Shown: piece after piece, positions 1-6,963 of the stretch
Numbering within the stretch: the stretch's first letter is position 1
How the letters are laid out: every line of letters starts with the position of its first letter
Assembly: GCF_917627385.1 (NCBI RefSeq)
Contig: NZ_CAKJTL010000024.1
Span: 1 to 35,247, forward strand
Source: Protofrankia sp. CiT1
Lineage (GTDB): Bacteria > Actinomycetota > Actinomycetes > Frankiales > Frankiaceae
DNA length: 35,247 nucleotides
Direction of reading: 5' to 3'
Notes under the pieces: generated by a model
What the model saw: only the letters and a program-made list of their open reading frames with translations
The model's database searches: none
What the model was told of the DNA's origin: nothing
Position numbers and translations under genes: made by a program

Positions 1-391
1 GGCCTGCCCCCGGCGGAGTACTCCAGGCCCACCCTGCGCCGGCCGCCGCCAGCCGCTGTAGGGAGGCCCACGGTTGGACCAGCGACGCATCGGCCGGCTG
101 CCAGGACACCGCCAGGGGAGGCCGGGTGAGATCCCGGCGGTTGGCCTCCGCGGACCACTGGGCTTTCAGCTGATCGGCAAGCCGATCGGCGACTGTGGCC
201 ATGTCGATGTCGCCAGCCTGGTTGTCCCTACGAGCAGCGCGGTAGCCCGCCCATGCCAGCGCCAGCGCGGGCACAGCCAGCGCACCAGCCCACTTGCCGC
301 CGCTGGCCAGGGCTACAGCGCTTGCTCCGAGCATCCCCACAATCAGGATCAGCCAGGACAGAATCCGTCCTTTTCCTGTGGTCTCACCCAT
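1..391 (-). CDS. N-terminus of a membrane-anchored NACHT/STAND-type NTPase (partial, runs off the window)
   Basis: An open minus-strand frame starts at ATG 391 and stays open to base 1, giving 130 residues. It begins MGETTGKGRILSWLI and has one strongly hydrophobic helix at about residues 11-50, so the protein is probably anchored by its N-terminus. Next comes a charged segment, ADRLADQLKAQWSAEANRR, then PPLAVSW and QPADASLVQPW. In actinobacterial NACHT NTPases a segment of the type 'LA..L..QW..EA..R.L..P..LPV.W' commonly lies just before the P-loop. The Walker motifs would be beyond base 1 and cannot be seen, so NACHT is an inference from this linker. Proteins of this class act as STAND switches, many of them in phage defence. 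There is no partner gene on this side; the neighbour at 444-569 is a dead SDR scrap on the other strand. Confidence 0.55.
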   Translation of the reverse strand, partial: MGETTGKGRILSWLILIVGMLGASAVALASGGKWAGALAVPALALAWAGYRAARRDNQAGDIDMATVADRLADQLKAQWSAEANRRDLTRPPLAVSWQPADASLVQPWASLQRLAAAGAGWAWSTPPGAG

Positions 392-443
392 AGTGGTCAA
401 TCATCTACGGAGGCGGCTGAGGGGGTGACCGCGGCCTCGCTTT

Positions 444-569
444 CCTCAACAGCGCTGGGGAACGCCCGACGACCCCGCCCGCCTCATCGCCTGGCTGGCC
501 ACCGACGAAGCCGCCTGGATCACCGGCCAAATCATCAGCACCGAAGGCGGCTTCCGCCACTTCAGCTGA
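444..569 (+). pseudogene. 3' remnant of a short-chain dehydrogenase/reductase gene
   Basis: Only the last ~40 codons of an SDR survive, ending at TGA 567-569. The frame reads RWGTPDDPARLIAWLATDEA followed by WITGQIISTEGGFR. This is the family's C-terminal signature (G.PeDvA..v.fLaSdeA..iTGq.i.vdGG). Upstream of about 444 the frame no longer resembles an SDR, and there is no glycine-rich NAD-binding region, catalytic Ser-Tyr-Lys or start codon. It is therefore a decayed gene end, probably left by a deletion or rearrangement between the NACHT-like gene and the catabolic cluster. Confidence 0.75.
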
Positions 570-920
570 CATCCAAGGCGCACCGATCGGTTGGTGCGGT
601 GGTGGGGCTGATGCGCTCCCGGTTGAGGTGGTTCCCGTAGGTGATCTGCGCGTTCCGTGCGCGCCCAGGTCGTTGAGGTGGCTCTGCGGGAAGGCGTCGC
701 CGGACGGGCAGCCGGGAACTATAGTGCAACTCATTAAGCGTATTGCTGTTTGGGTTGGCCTGGTTGTGGTGGCGGTGTGACGGACGAGGAGGCCTGGCTG
801 GCTCCTGTCCGGACGCGATCGGAGGCGATCGCCTGCCCCGCACGACGGCCCTCCCCGGAGCCCGGGTCCTTGGATCGTCGCGAAGCGACCGTCCGGGGGA
901 AGGCCTGACCTGGAGGTGTC
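570..920. other. Non-coding leader upstream of the SnoaL-like gene
   Basis: No convincing gene was found. The stretch contains an AT-rich island at about 718-752 inside G/C-rich DNA, which carries the operator-like site listed separately. The rest is G/C-rich with no hairpin that I could support. It probably holds the promoter and 5' leader of the 921-4053 operon. Confidence 0.4.
732..745 (+). promoter_or_regulatory. Operator-like motif, site 1
   Basis: CATTAAGCGTATTG is an imperfect palindrome (10 of 14 positions match its reverse complement) in an AT-rich island 176 bases before the GTG of the SnoaL-like gene. Close relatives lie at 4237-4250 (+) and 7903-7916 (-), each upstream of other acyl-CoA genes. 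A shared dimeric repressor, for example of the TetR type, is an inference; no such gene is in the window. Confidence 0.35.
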
Positions 921-1535
921 GTGACGACGCACGACGCGGGGTTGCTCGCGCGGTTGGAGCAGGTGGAGGCGCGGCTCGCGATCGAGCAGCTGCCGATCCG
1001 GTACGCGCTCGCGGTCGATGGACGTGACCTCGACGCCTGGGTTTCGCTGTTCGTGCCGGATGTCAACTGCGGGCGGCACGGCCAAGGCCGCGAGGCGCTG
1101 CGGGACTACATCGCGCCCAGCCTGCGGTGGTTCTACCGGTCGGTGCACCAGATCTGCGGCCATCGGGTGGAACTGCTCGACGCGGACAACGCCCGCGGGC
1201 AGGTGTACTGCCGGGCCGAGCACGAGGTCGGCGACCGCTGGATCGTCATGGCCATCTGCTACTTCGACACCTACCGCCGGGTCGACGGGGAGTGGCTGTT
1301 CGACCGCAGGGACGAGCGCCACTGGTATGCCGCCGACGTCAACGAGCGCCCGCAGGCCGTGGGCTTCGACAGCTGGGGCACGTCGCCGACGCCACCCGGT
1401 CTGCCCTGGTCCTTTCAGGCTTGGGCGGGTTTCTGGGAGGGCGTCGACACCACCGGGCTGACCGCGTCCGGGTCGGCTGTGCCTGCGGTGGCCGTATCCG
1501 GGCCAGCCGCTGCCGCCCGGACAACCCGGGCATGA
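921..1535 (+). CDS. SnoaL-like / NTF2-fold family protein
   Basis: This is a 204-residue protein started by GTG 921 with GGAGG at 912-916. The opening helix (LLARLEQVEARLAIEQLPIR) and the following YALAVDGRDLDAWVSLFVPD are typical of the SnoaL-like cone-fold domain, and the domain closes with DGEWLFDRRDERHWYA. The family includes polyketide cyclases, steroid isomerase-like and dehydratase-like enzymes acting on a ligand in a cone-shaped pocket. The core ends at about residue 145. The last ~25 residues are an Ala/Ser/Thr-rich tail that probably has no fold. The stop overlaps the ATG of the next gene (ATGA at 1532-1535), so the two should be translationally coupled. Its substrate cannot be read from sequence; the CoA ligase next door suggests a role in the same catabolic route. 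Confidence 0.8.
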   Translation: MTTHDAGLLARLEQVEARLAIEQLPIRYALAVDGRDLDAWVSLFVPDVNCGRHGQGREALRDYIAPSLRWFYRSVHQICGHRVELLDADNARGQVYCRAEHEVGDRWIVMAICYFDTYRRVDGEWLFDRRDERHWYAADVNERPQAVGFDSWGTSPTPPGLPWSFQAWAGFWEGVDTTGLTASGSAVPAVAVSGPAAAARTTRA

Positions 1536-3049
1536 CCGCCGGGGACGGGACAACCGGGGCCGGAGCCACTGAGGCCGGAGCCATTGAGGCTGGAGCCATC
1601 GGGGCCGGGACGACGTGGACGGCCCAGCTCGCCGAGGCCTGGTCGGGCCCAGGCGCGAGCCGACCGGCCGTGAGCAGCGGGACCGTCCGCTGGTCCGGCG
1701 CTGACCTGCTGCGTTACGCCGCGGGCGCGGCTGACTGGCTGGACAGCCTCGCCGTGGGTGTGGGGACACCGCTGCCGGCCCTGGTCTCGACCACGCTGGA
1801 AGCACTCGCGCTGACCATCGCCGGGGCAGCTACCCGGCGTCCGCTTGCGCCGATCAGCACCAGGCTTACCATCCGGGAGCTCGCCAGCTGCCTGGCCGGC
1901 CTCGCTGGCGATCTGCTCCTGGCTGAACCAGCCGTTGAAGATCTTGGACGCGAGGTGGCTGCGGCAACGGGGCGAAGGCTTGTCGTGCACCCGCCGGCCG
2001 CCGCGTCCGACCGGCCATTGTCCGACCGGCCGGCGGCGGAGCGGCCGGGCCCGGAACAGACCGCGCTGATCCTGCACACATCCGGCACATCCGGAGTACC
2101 CAAGCCGGTGTTCGTGGCTCAGGGCAAGCTCGCGGTGCGGGTCCGGGTCAACGCGGCGATCGTCCACCTCGCACCGGGCAGCGTGTACGCATCCGGTTCG
2201 CCGTACCATCACATCGCCGGTCTCGGCATGATCGCGGTGGCGTTGGGTGCTGGTGCCACGGTCGTCTGTTCGCCGCCGTTCTCGCCGCGGACCTGGCGGG
2301 AGCTGGCCGACCACGGCACGACACACGCCCTGCTGGTGCCAACGATGATCGACCGTCTGCTCGCGGAGAACGCCCTTGCGCTGCCGACGCTGCGGGTGTT
2401 GCAGTATGGCGCATCCCCGATTCATCCGGACACGCTCCGTGAGGCGATGGCCGTTCTCCCGGACGTCGACTTTGTTCAGATCTTCGGGCAGACGGAGGGC
2501 TCTCCGATCACCTGTCTGAGCTTTGAGGATCATCGGCTTGCCGCCACGACCCGGCCTGAGCTGTTGCGTACGGTCGGCCGCGCGGCCCAGGGCGTGGAGC
2601 TGCGGGTGGTCGACCCGGCACCGGACGGCAGCGGCGAGATCCGGGCCCGGGGCGAGCACCTTTTCCGTCCCGCGGCCGACGGCTGGCTCCACACCGGGGA
2701 CCTCGGGCGTATCGATCCCAGCGGCTATGTCACGCTGCTGGGCCGGCGCGGTGATCGCATCGTGCGGGGTGGGGAGAACGTGGATCCGCTGGAGGTGGAA
2801 CAGGTCCTCAGCCTCCATCCGGCGATCCGTGAGGTTGCCGTGGTCGGCCGGGCCGACCGGCGCTGGGGGCAGGTCGTGAAGGCCTTCATCGTTCTGGTGG
2901 ACCCACATGATCCACCGGATGTCGAGGAGCTGCGCCTGTTCGCGCGAGAGTCCCTGAGCGGATTCAAGGTGCCCGCCGAATGGGAGATGATCGATACTCT
3001 GCCGAGGGGCGCGGCCGGCAAGGTGCTGCGCCGCGTGCTGGAATCATGA
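1532..3049 (+). CDS. AMP-forming acyl-CoA synthetase (class I adenylate-forming enzyme)
   Basis: This 505-residue enzyme should activate a carboxylic acid to its CoA thioester through an acyl-AMP intermediate. Family motifs appear in order: LILHTSGTSGVPKP (phosphate-binding loop), YGASPIHP, FGQTEGSP (A5), GWLHTGDLGRID (A7), LGRRGDRIVRGGENVDPLEV (A8, the domain hinge), and LPRGAAGKVLRR with the C-terminal catalytic lysine (A10). I chose ATG 1532 because it overlaps the upstream stop; an open frame continues upstream only as a shadow of the SnoaL gene. The N-terminus has an odd imperfect repeat of the form GA-x-x-EAGA encoded by 15-base units (about 1556-1612), which is not part of the enzyme fold. 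The gene ends in another ATGA overlap with the next one. Substrate unknown. Confidence 0.9.
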   Translation: MTAGDGTTGAGATEAGAIEAGAIGAGTTWTAQLAEAWSGPGASRPAVSSGTVRWSGADLLRYAAGAADWLDSLAVGVGTPLPALVSTTLEALALTIAGAATRRPLAPISTRLTIRELASCLAGLAGDLLLAEPAVEDLGREVAAATGRRLVVHPPAAASDRPLSDRPAAERPGPEQTALILHTSGTSGVPKPVFVAQGKLAVRVRVNAAIVHLAPGSVYASGSPYHHIAGLGMIAVALGAGATVVCSPPFSPRTWRELADHGTTHALLVPTMIDRLLAENALALPTLRVLQYGASPIHPDTLREAMAVLPDVDFVQIFGQTEGSPITCLSFEDHRLAATTRPELLRTVGRAAQGVELRVVDPAPDGSGEIRARGEHLFRPAADGWLHTGDLGRIDPSGYVTLLGRRGDRIVRGGENVDPLEVEQVLSLHPAIREVAVVGRADRRWGQVVKAFIVLVDPHDPPDVEELRLFARESLSGFKVPAEWEMIDTLPRGAAGKVLRRVLES

Positions 3050-4053
3050 CCGCGGCGGGCAGCGGCCCAGCGGTCGTCGACACAGCGACCGTCGGCACAG
3101 TTGGGACGGTGGCGGCCGAGATCCGATCGGTTGGGCCGCGGATCGGGGTCCGGCCACCCTTCGCGCTGCTGCGCAGCGGCACGGAGCGGCTGTTCGACGC
3201 CGCGCGGCAGGTACGGGATCTCGGTTTCGACCATGCCGTCATCGGCGATCACGTGAGCTTTCGCGGTGGCTATGGCTCCGACGGGCTCATCCAGGCCACC
3301 GCGCTGTTGATGGCCGCGCCCGGCGTCGAGGTGCACACCGGGGTGTTCCTGCTCCCGCTGCGGCACCCCGTCCCGGTGGCGCGTCAGGTAGCCACGCTCG
3401 CCGCCCTGGCACCCGGCCGGTTCGTCTTCGGCGTGGGCATCGGAGGCGAGGACCGTGCCGAGATCGAGGCCTGCGGCGTCGACCCCGCCACCCGCGGCCG
3501 CCGGATGGACGAGGCGCTCGTCGTGTTGCGGGCGCTGCTGGCCGGCGAGGCGGTGACGGTCGACGGCGAGCACTTCCGGCTCCGGGACGTGCGGGTGTCG
3601 CCGCCGCCGGCTGTCGCCGTACCGATAGTGATCGGTGGCCGATCGGCCGCGGCGGTCCGGCGCGCGGGCCGGCACGGTGACGGCTGGCTCGGCGTGTGGG
3701 TCTCGCCCGATCGTTACGCCGCGGTCACCGCCGAGATCGACGGCGTCGCGGTCTCAGCCGGGCGGACCGGGATGGCCTGGCGGCACGCGCTGCTCGTCTG
3801 GTGCGGCTTCGGCAGGTCCGTGGAGGACGCGGGCTGCTCGGTCTCGCGGGCGATGGAGAGTTTCTACGGTGTGCCCTTCGACCGTTTCTCGAAGTACGTG
3901 CCCCGGGGAACGCCCCAGGACGTGGCCGAGGCCCTGGTGCCCTACCTTGAGGCGGGCTGCCGCGATGTGCATCTGCTGCCGGTCGCGGGTGATGAGGACG
4001 AGGCGATGGAGTCCGCGGCACAGGTGCGGCGCCTGCTCGTGCGGCGTGGGTGA
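3046..4053 (+). CDS. LLM-class flavin-dependent (probably F420) oxidoreductase
   Basis: The 335-residue product belongs to the bacterial luciferase-like TIM-barrel family. Recognisable stretches are DLGFDHAVIGDHV (strand 2 with the D-H pair), GVFLLPLRHPVPVARQVATL, PGRFVFGVGIGGE and PIVIGGRSAAAVRRAGRHGDGW, which build the flavin or F420 phosphate pocket. In actinobacteria such proteins mostly use F420 or FMN to oxidise or reduce alcohols, enones or hydroxylated acids. ATG 3046 overlaps the ligase stop as ATGA. The first ~35 residues (Ala/Val/Thr-rich) precede the fold and may be an extension. It is the third gene of the 921-4053 operon and presumably does a redox step on the same substrate. 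Confidence 0.85.
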   Translation: MTAAGSGPAVVDTATVGTVGTVAAEIRSVGPRIGVRPPFALLRSGTERLFDAARQVRDLGFDHAVIGDHVSFRGGYGSDGLIQATALLMAAPGVEVHTGVFLLPLRHPVPVARQVATLAALAPGRFVFGVGIGGEDRAEIEACGVDPATRGRRMDEALVVLRALLAGEAVTVDGEHFRLRDVRVSPPPAVAVPIVIGGRSAAAVRRAGRHGDGWLGVWVSPDRYAAVTAEIDGVAVSAGRTGMAWRHALLVWCGFGRSVEDAGCSVSRAMESFYGVPFDRFSKYVPRGTPQDVAEALVPYLEAGCRDVHLLPVAGDEDEAMESAAQVRRLLVRRG

Positions 4054-4066
4054 GCGCCTGGAGGAG

Positions 4067-4234
4067 TAAGAGCGCCCGAGAATAGGACTGTCCGGCTCGC
4101 GGCTCCCCGCATCCCGCCCGGCCGCATTGTCCTCAGTCGGCGCCCACCACCAGGGCGCCTTCCTCCGCCGCCTTGCCGGACCGGGCGCGGATGAGCCGCT
4201 CACTGACCGAACGCCCTATCCTCGGGCGCTCTAA
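4067..4234. mobile_element. MITE-like element 1 (168 bp with flanking TAA)
   Basis: Arms at 4067-4086 and 4215-4234 form an inverted repeat: GAGCGCCCGAGAATAGG at the left is matched at the right by CCTATCCTCGGGCGCTC with one mismatch. Each arm is bordered on its outside by TAA in the same orientation, as a target-site duplication would be. No coding frame lies inside. Two more elements with the same tip sequence are at 19071-19240 and 31607-31813. A 3-bp TNA duplication is known for the IS1031/IS427-type groups of the IS5 family, so a non-autonomous IS5-type element is a reasonable inference. The core differs from the other two copies. Confidence 0.5.
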
Positions 4235-4236
4235 GC

Positions 4237-4250
4237 CGGTAAAAGTATTA
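4237..4250 (+). promoter_or_regulatory. Operator-like motif, site 3
   Basis: CGGTAAAAGTATTA, with the next bases ATG ATTG, resembles the reverse strand at 7903-7916: both contain GTAAnnGTATTAAT. It lies about 70 bases before the GTG of the first MaoC-type gene, directly next to the MITE-like element, in a sharply AT-rich patch (4238-4262). It is probably part of the promoter/operator of the 4321-5228 pair. Confidence 0.35.
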
Positions 4251-4320
4251 ATGATTGCTCTATCTGGTGGCTGGAATCCTCGGCCGCCCGCCTTCAACGA
4301 CGAGGAGTAGAGGAGTATTC

Positions 4321-4809
4321 GTGGGGCAGTTCACGTTCCCGGTGGAGGCCGGTCAGATCATGCTTTTCGCGCGTTCGGTCGGGGATCCCAACCCCGTCTA
4401 CCACGACGCGCGGCGGGCCAGCGAGTCCGAGGCCGCGGGCATCATCGCCCCGCCGACGTTTGTGCAGTCCTCCGCCCAGTACGACCCCGACTACCCGCTG
4501 CGGCCACATGCCGGCGAGCCGTGGTTCGGCTCCGGCCGGGAGCCCACCGGAGTCACCGAGCCCGTCTCCGGCGGTGGCCGGCTGCACGCCGAGCAGCACT
4601 TCGAGTACTTCCGGCAGGTCCGGCCGGGGGACGTGCTCGAGGTGACCACCATCCCGGGCGACACCTGGGAGAAGACGGGCCGGCGCGGCGGCAGGCTGGT
4701 GTTCGAAGAACAGGTCACCGAGTACCGGGACGCCGCCGGTGAGCTGGTGGTCCGGGCCCGCGGTGTGAGCGTACGACCGGAGAAGCCGGTTGAGCAGGGA
4801 GCGAACTGA
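4321..4809 (+). CDS. MaoC-like (R)-hydratase, FAS1-dehydratase-type subunit
   Basis: The 162-residue protein has the N-terminal MaoC-like hot-dog fold: FARSVGDPNPVYHDARRA, IIAPPTFVQS, then HFEYFRQVRPGDVLEVTT and FEEQVTEYRDAAGELVVRAR. GTG 4321 was chosen because GAGGAG lies at 4312-4316 just before it. Such subunits pair with a catalytic partner to hydrate enoyl thioesters, as HadA or HadC pair with HadB in mycobacterial fatty-acid synthesis, and as heterodimeric MaoC hydratases do in steroid side-chain degradation. The partner gene follows with a TGATG overlap (4807-4811), a strong sign of a heterodimer. It could act in beta-oxidation here because the neighbours are catabolic. Confidence 0.85.
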   Translation: MGQFTFPVEAGQIMLFARSVGDPNPVYHDARRASESEAAGIIAPPTFVQSSAQYDPDYPLRPHAGEPWFGSGREPTGVTEPVSGGGRLHAEQHFEYFRQVRPGDVLEVTTIPGDTWEKTGRRGGRLVFEEQVTEYRDAAGELVVRARGVSVRPEKPVEQGAN

Positions 4810-5228
4810 TGGCACTACGTGGGGCTGACGTGAAGGTCGGCGAGGTTCGCGAGCAGGTGCTCGTCGAGGACCTCACCCGGACGCAGATCGTGCAGTACGC
4901 CGGTGCTTCCGGGGACTACAACCCGCTGCACACCGATGGTGTGTACGCGCACGACGCGGCCGGCTACCCGGGTGTGTTCGCGCACGGGATGCTGGCGATG
5001 GGTATGACCGCCCGCGCCGTCACCGATCTGGTGGGCGACGGCCGTCTCACCCGCTACGGCGTCCGGTTCAAAAGCCAGATCTGGCCGGGTGACCGGCTGA
5101 CCGCCCGCGTCGTCATTGCCGGCCTGCGCGACGACGACGGCGTCGCCCTCGTCGACCTCGACGTGGTCACGGTCAACGAGCGGGGCGAGGAGGTCATCGC
5201 CGGCTACGCCACCGCCCGCGTGGACTGA
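4809..5228 (+). CDS. MaoC-like (R)-hydratase, catalytic (HadB-type) subunit
   Basis: This 139-residue single hot-dog protein carries the hydratase 2 signature: YAGASGDYNPLHTD followed by AGYPGVFAHGMLAMG, with the catalytic Asp and His (D and H of GDYNPLH). It ends with the usual FKSQIWPGDRLTARVVI strands. The start overlaps the stop of the preceding subunit gene, so the two products are probably made in equal amounts and form a heterodimeric enoyl-CoA hydratase. A strong convergent terminator follows at 5299-5357. Acyl chain preference is unknown. Confidence 0.88.
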   Translation: MALRGADVKVGEVREQVLVEDLTRTQIVQYAGASGDYNPLHTDGVYAHDAAGYPGVFAHGMLAMGMTARAVTDLVGDGRLTRYGVRFKSQIWPGDRLTARVVIAGLRDDDGVALVDLDVVTVNERGEEVIAGYATARVD

Positions 5229-5298
5229 GCTCCCAGGCTCCCGCCGGTTCCCGGGAACCCGGGAACCCGGGGCGCTTGGGGCGACAACGAGAAAAAAT

Positions 5299-5357
5299 GA
5301 TCGGCGCGAGTGTGTTCCTGCCGGAAACGCGTACCTGACGACACACTCGCGCCGATC
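5299..5357. terminator. Bidirectional terminator between convergent genes
   Basis: A perfect 17-bp inverted repeat (5299-5315 and 5341-5357; arm GATCGGCGCGAGTGTGT) encloses a 25-base loop. It lies between the plus-strand MaoC gene and the minus-strand SDR gene. On the minus strand the stem is followed by a short T-run (complement of AAAAAA at 5292-5297), so it should work best for the SDR transcript. Confidence 0.8.
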
Positions 5358-5407
5358 TTCTGGATGGCCGTTGCTCTTCTGGCCGCCTGGGCCGTCCAGA
5401 GCCGGTT

Positions 5408-6196
5408 TCAGCCGGCCGTCACGGCGGGTTTGCGGCCGAGTTCGTCCAGCAGCGTCTGGCTGTAGGCGATCCGTCCGGTGATGTCTCCCTCGACCAGGGC
5501 CAGTGCGGCTTCGGCCAGCACCGAGGGATCCTCGAGCGGGAAGTCCGCGACGAGGTCGTGCGCGCCCGCTCCGGGTGTCGCGACGTTGTCGAGCGGGGCG
5601 AGCGCGTTGGCGCGGATGCCGTGACGGTACCCCTCGGACGCGACCGCGGTGGTGAAACGCTCCAACGCCGCCTTGCACAGCCCGTATGCGGAGAAACCGC
5701 GTTCGTACACGGCGTCGAACGGTGGGCCCTCGGGGTGCTGCGCGGCCCGGGAGGAGATGTTGAGCAGCCAGCCGGCTCCCCGCGCGCGCATGCCGGGAAG
5801 AACGAGCTGGGTGAGTTCGAACGGCGCCCACACCTGCACTTCGATCATCAGACGGAAACGCTTCTCGCTGAACTCCTCGACTGGCGCGAGAAAGGTGACC
5901 GCGGCGTTGTTCACGAGGATGTCGACCGGGCCGAATGCCTCGACGGTCTCGGCGACGATGCGGCGCCGGTCCTCGGCGGACGAGAGGTCGCCGCGGACGG
6001 CGACGGCCTCGTGACCGGCGGCCCGGATGCCCTCGACCGTTTCCCGCAGGCTTCCGGAGTACCGGGGGTCGGGCTCGAGGGTACGCGCCATGGCCGCGAC
6101 CCGGGCTCCCTCGCTCGCGAGCCGGAGCGCCACTGTCGCTCCGATGCCGCGGCTGGCCCCGGTGACCAGCGCGACCTTTCCGTCCAGCGTCCCCAC
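5408..6196 (-). CDS. Short-chain dehydrogenase/reductase
   Basis: The 262-residue protein is a classical SDR: GKVALVTGASRGIG (TGxxxGxG cofactor loop, residues 7-20), the acidic segment GDLSSAEDRR, DILVNNAAVT (NNA motif), NISSRAA with the catalytic Ser, and YGLCKAALERF with the catalytic Tyr and Lys. It should oxidise a hydroxyacyl-CoA or other secondary alcohol with NAD(P). Start is GTG 6196, preceded on the minus strand by AGGAGG (complement at 6201-6206). The C-terminus lacks the usual iTGq.i.vDGG ending and has ITGRIAYSQTLLDELGRK instead, so the substrate pocket lid is atypical. Upstream lie a hairpin and an 8-bp tandem array; it may be the last gene of the 7785-to-5408 group or have its own promoter. 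Confidence 0.88.
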   Translation of the reverse strand: MGTLDGKVALVTGASRGIGATVALRLASEGARVAAMARTLEPDPRYSGSLRETVEGIRAAGHEAVAVRGDLSSAEDRRRIVAETVEAFGPVDILVNNAAVTFLAPVEEFSEKRFRLMIEVQVWAPFELTQLVLPGMRARGAGWLLNISSRAAQHPEGPPFDAVYERGFSAYGLCKAALERFTTAVASEGYRHGIRANALAPLDNVATPGAGAHDLVADFPLEDPSVLAEAALALVEGDITGRIAYSQTLLDELGRKPAVTAG

Positions 6197-6226
6197 GGAC
6201 CCTCCTACGGTTAGCGACTCCCGGGA

Positions 6227-6268
6227 CCGCTGGGTGCGTGGTAAGAACCGCCACCGCGCACCCAGCGG
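6227..6268. terminator. Hairpin between the MaoC and SDR genes
   Basis: Perfect 12-bp arms (6227-6238 CCGCTGGGTGCG and 6257-6268) with an 18-base loop lie downstream of the minus-strand MaoC gene and upstream of the SDR gene. There is no T-run. It could terminate or attenuate the MaoC transcript, or shield its 3' end. Confidence 0.55.
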
Positions 6269-6290
6269 CCGACCAGGTTGGTCTGATAAT

Positions 6291-6352
6291 GATCAGGCGA
6301 TCAGGCGATCAGGCGATCAGGCGATCAGGCGATCAGGCGATCAGGCGATCAG
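6291..6352. repeat. 8-bp tandem repeat GATCAGGC, 7.75 copies
   Basis: Seven perfect copies of GATCAGGC and a partial eighth lie in tandem. The partial copy contains the stop codon of the minus-strand MaoC gene (TCA at 6349-6351). All copies are identical, so expansion looks recent. An array like this can change copy number by slippage. Because the stop codon is only in its last copy, expansion would affect the intergenic spacing towards the SDR gene rather than the reading frame. Confidence 0.95.
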
Positions 6353-6930
6353 TGGCCGGCGCCGTCGGTCTCGACGAAGTCGCGTCCGCGGATCATGCGG
6401 GTCGGCGTGAAGACCATGACGTCCTTGCCGTGTTGGTTGCGTACCGTTACACGGCTGGCCACGATGCCGCGTCCGGGCTTGCTGGTCGGGCGAGCCGACA
6501 GGGTCTCGACGATCGCGTGCAGCGTGTCGCCGACGTAGGTGGGGCCCTTGACCGCCAGGTCCATCGACAGGAACGCCAGGCCCGTGCCGTGCAGCGCGTT
6601 GGTCTGGAGCACCAGGCCCTCCGCGATGCAGTACACGAAGGCCCCCGGTACCAGCCGGCCGGTGTACCCTCCGGCCGCGGCGTGGGTGGCATCGACGAAC
6701 AGCGGTTCGTTGAAGCCGGCCCATTGGATGAATGTCATGAGGTCGGATTCGGTGATGGTCCGGGCCGAGGTGCGAAACGCCGTTCCCGGGAGCATCTCCT
6801 CCCAGGTCATTCCAGGCGCCAGCAGTGGCACATCGCCGCTCTTCGACGCGGGGGCTTCGGTCCCGGCCGTTGTGCTGTCGGTCGTCGTGCTGTCGGTCGT
6901 CGTGCTGTTGGTCGTCGTGCTGTTGGTCAT
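6349..6930 (-). CDS. MaoC-family dehydratase with an STTT-repeat N-terminus
   Basis: The 193-residue product has a MaoC hot-dog domain from about residue 38: PGTAFRTSARTITESDLMTF, then FNEPLFVDATHAAAGGYTGR, LVPGAFVYCIAEGL and GPTYVGDTLHAIVETL. The family hydrates enoyl-CoA or dehydrates hydroxyacyl-CoA, and some members act on mesaconyl-CoA-like substrates. The first ~25 residues are a low-complexity repeat of the type (N/D)STTT encoded by 15-base units at 6866-6930; this is not part of the fold. ATG 6930 has AGGAG at the right distance upstream. The gene follows the enoyl-CoA hydratase gene by 33 bases on the same strand, so they form one operon. The expected hydratase Asp is replaced by Asn-Glu (FNEP), so catalysis may be altered. 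Confidence 0.82.
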   Translation of the reverse strand: MTNSTTTNSTTTDSTTTDSTTAGTEAPASKSGDVPLLAPGMTWEEMLPGTAFRTSARTITESDLMTFIQWAGFNEPLFVDATHAAAGGYTGRLVPGAFVYCIAEGLVLQTNALHGTGLAFLSMDLAVKGPTYVGDTLHAIVETLSARPTSKPGRGIVASRVTVRNQHGKDVMVFTPTRMIRGRDFVETDGAGH

Positions 6931-6963
6931 GGCTGAGCTCCTGGTCGGACGGCCGGCGGTCGG

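Noticed and set aside
405-1805. Long open frame on the minus strand (466 codons)
   Set aside because: It is antisense to the SnoaL-like and ligase genes and reads as Arg/Pro/Gly-rich sequence without motifs; long antisense frames are common in G/C-rich DNA.
6291-6352. Possible CRISPR array
   Set aside because: The repeats are 8 bp and contiguous with no spacers, so they are simple tandem repeats; the same holds for 13801-13882 and 17837-17876.
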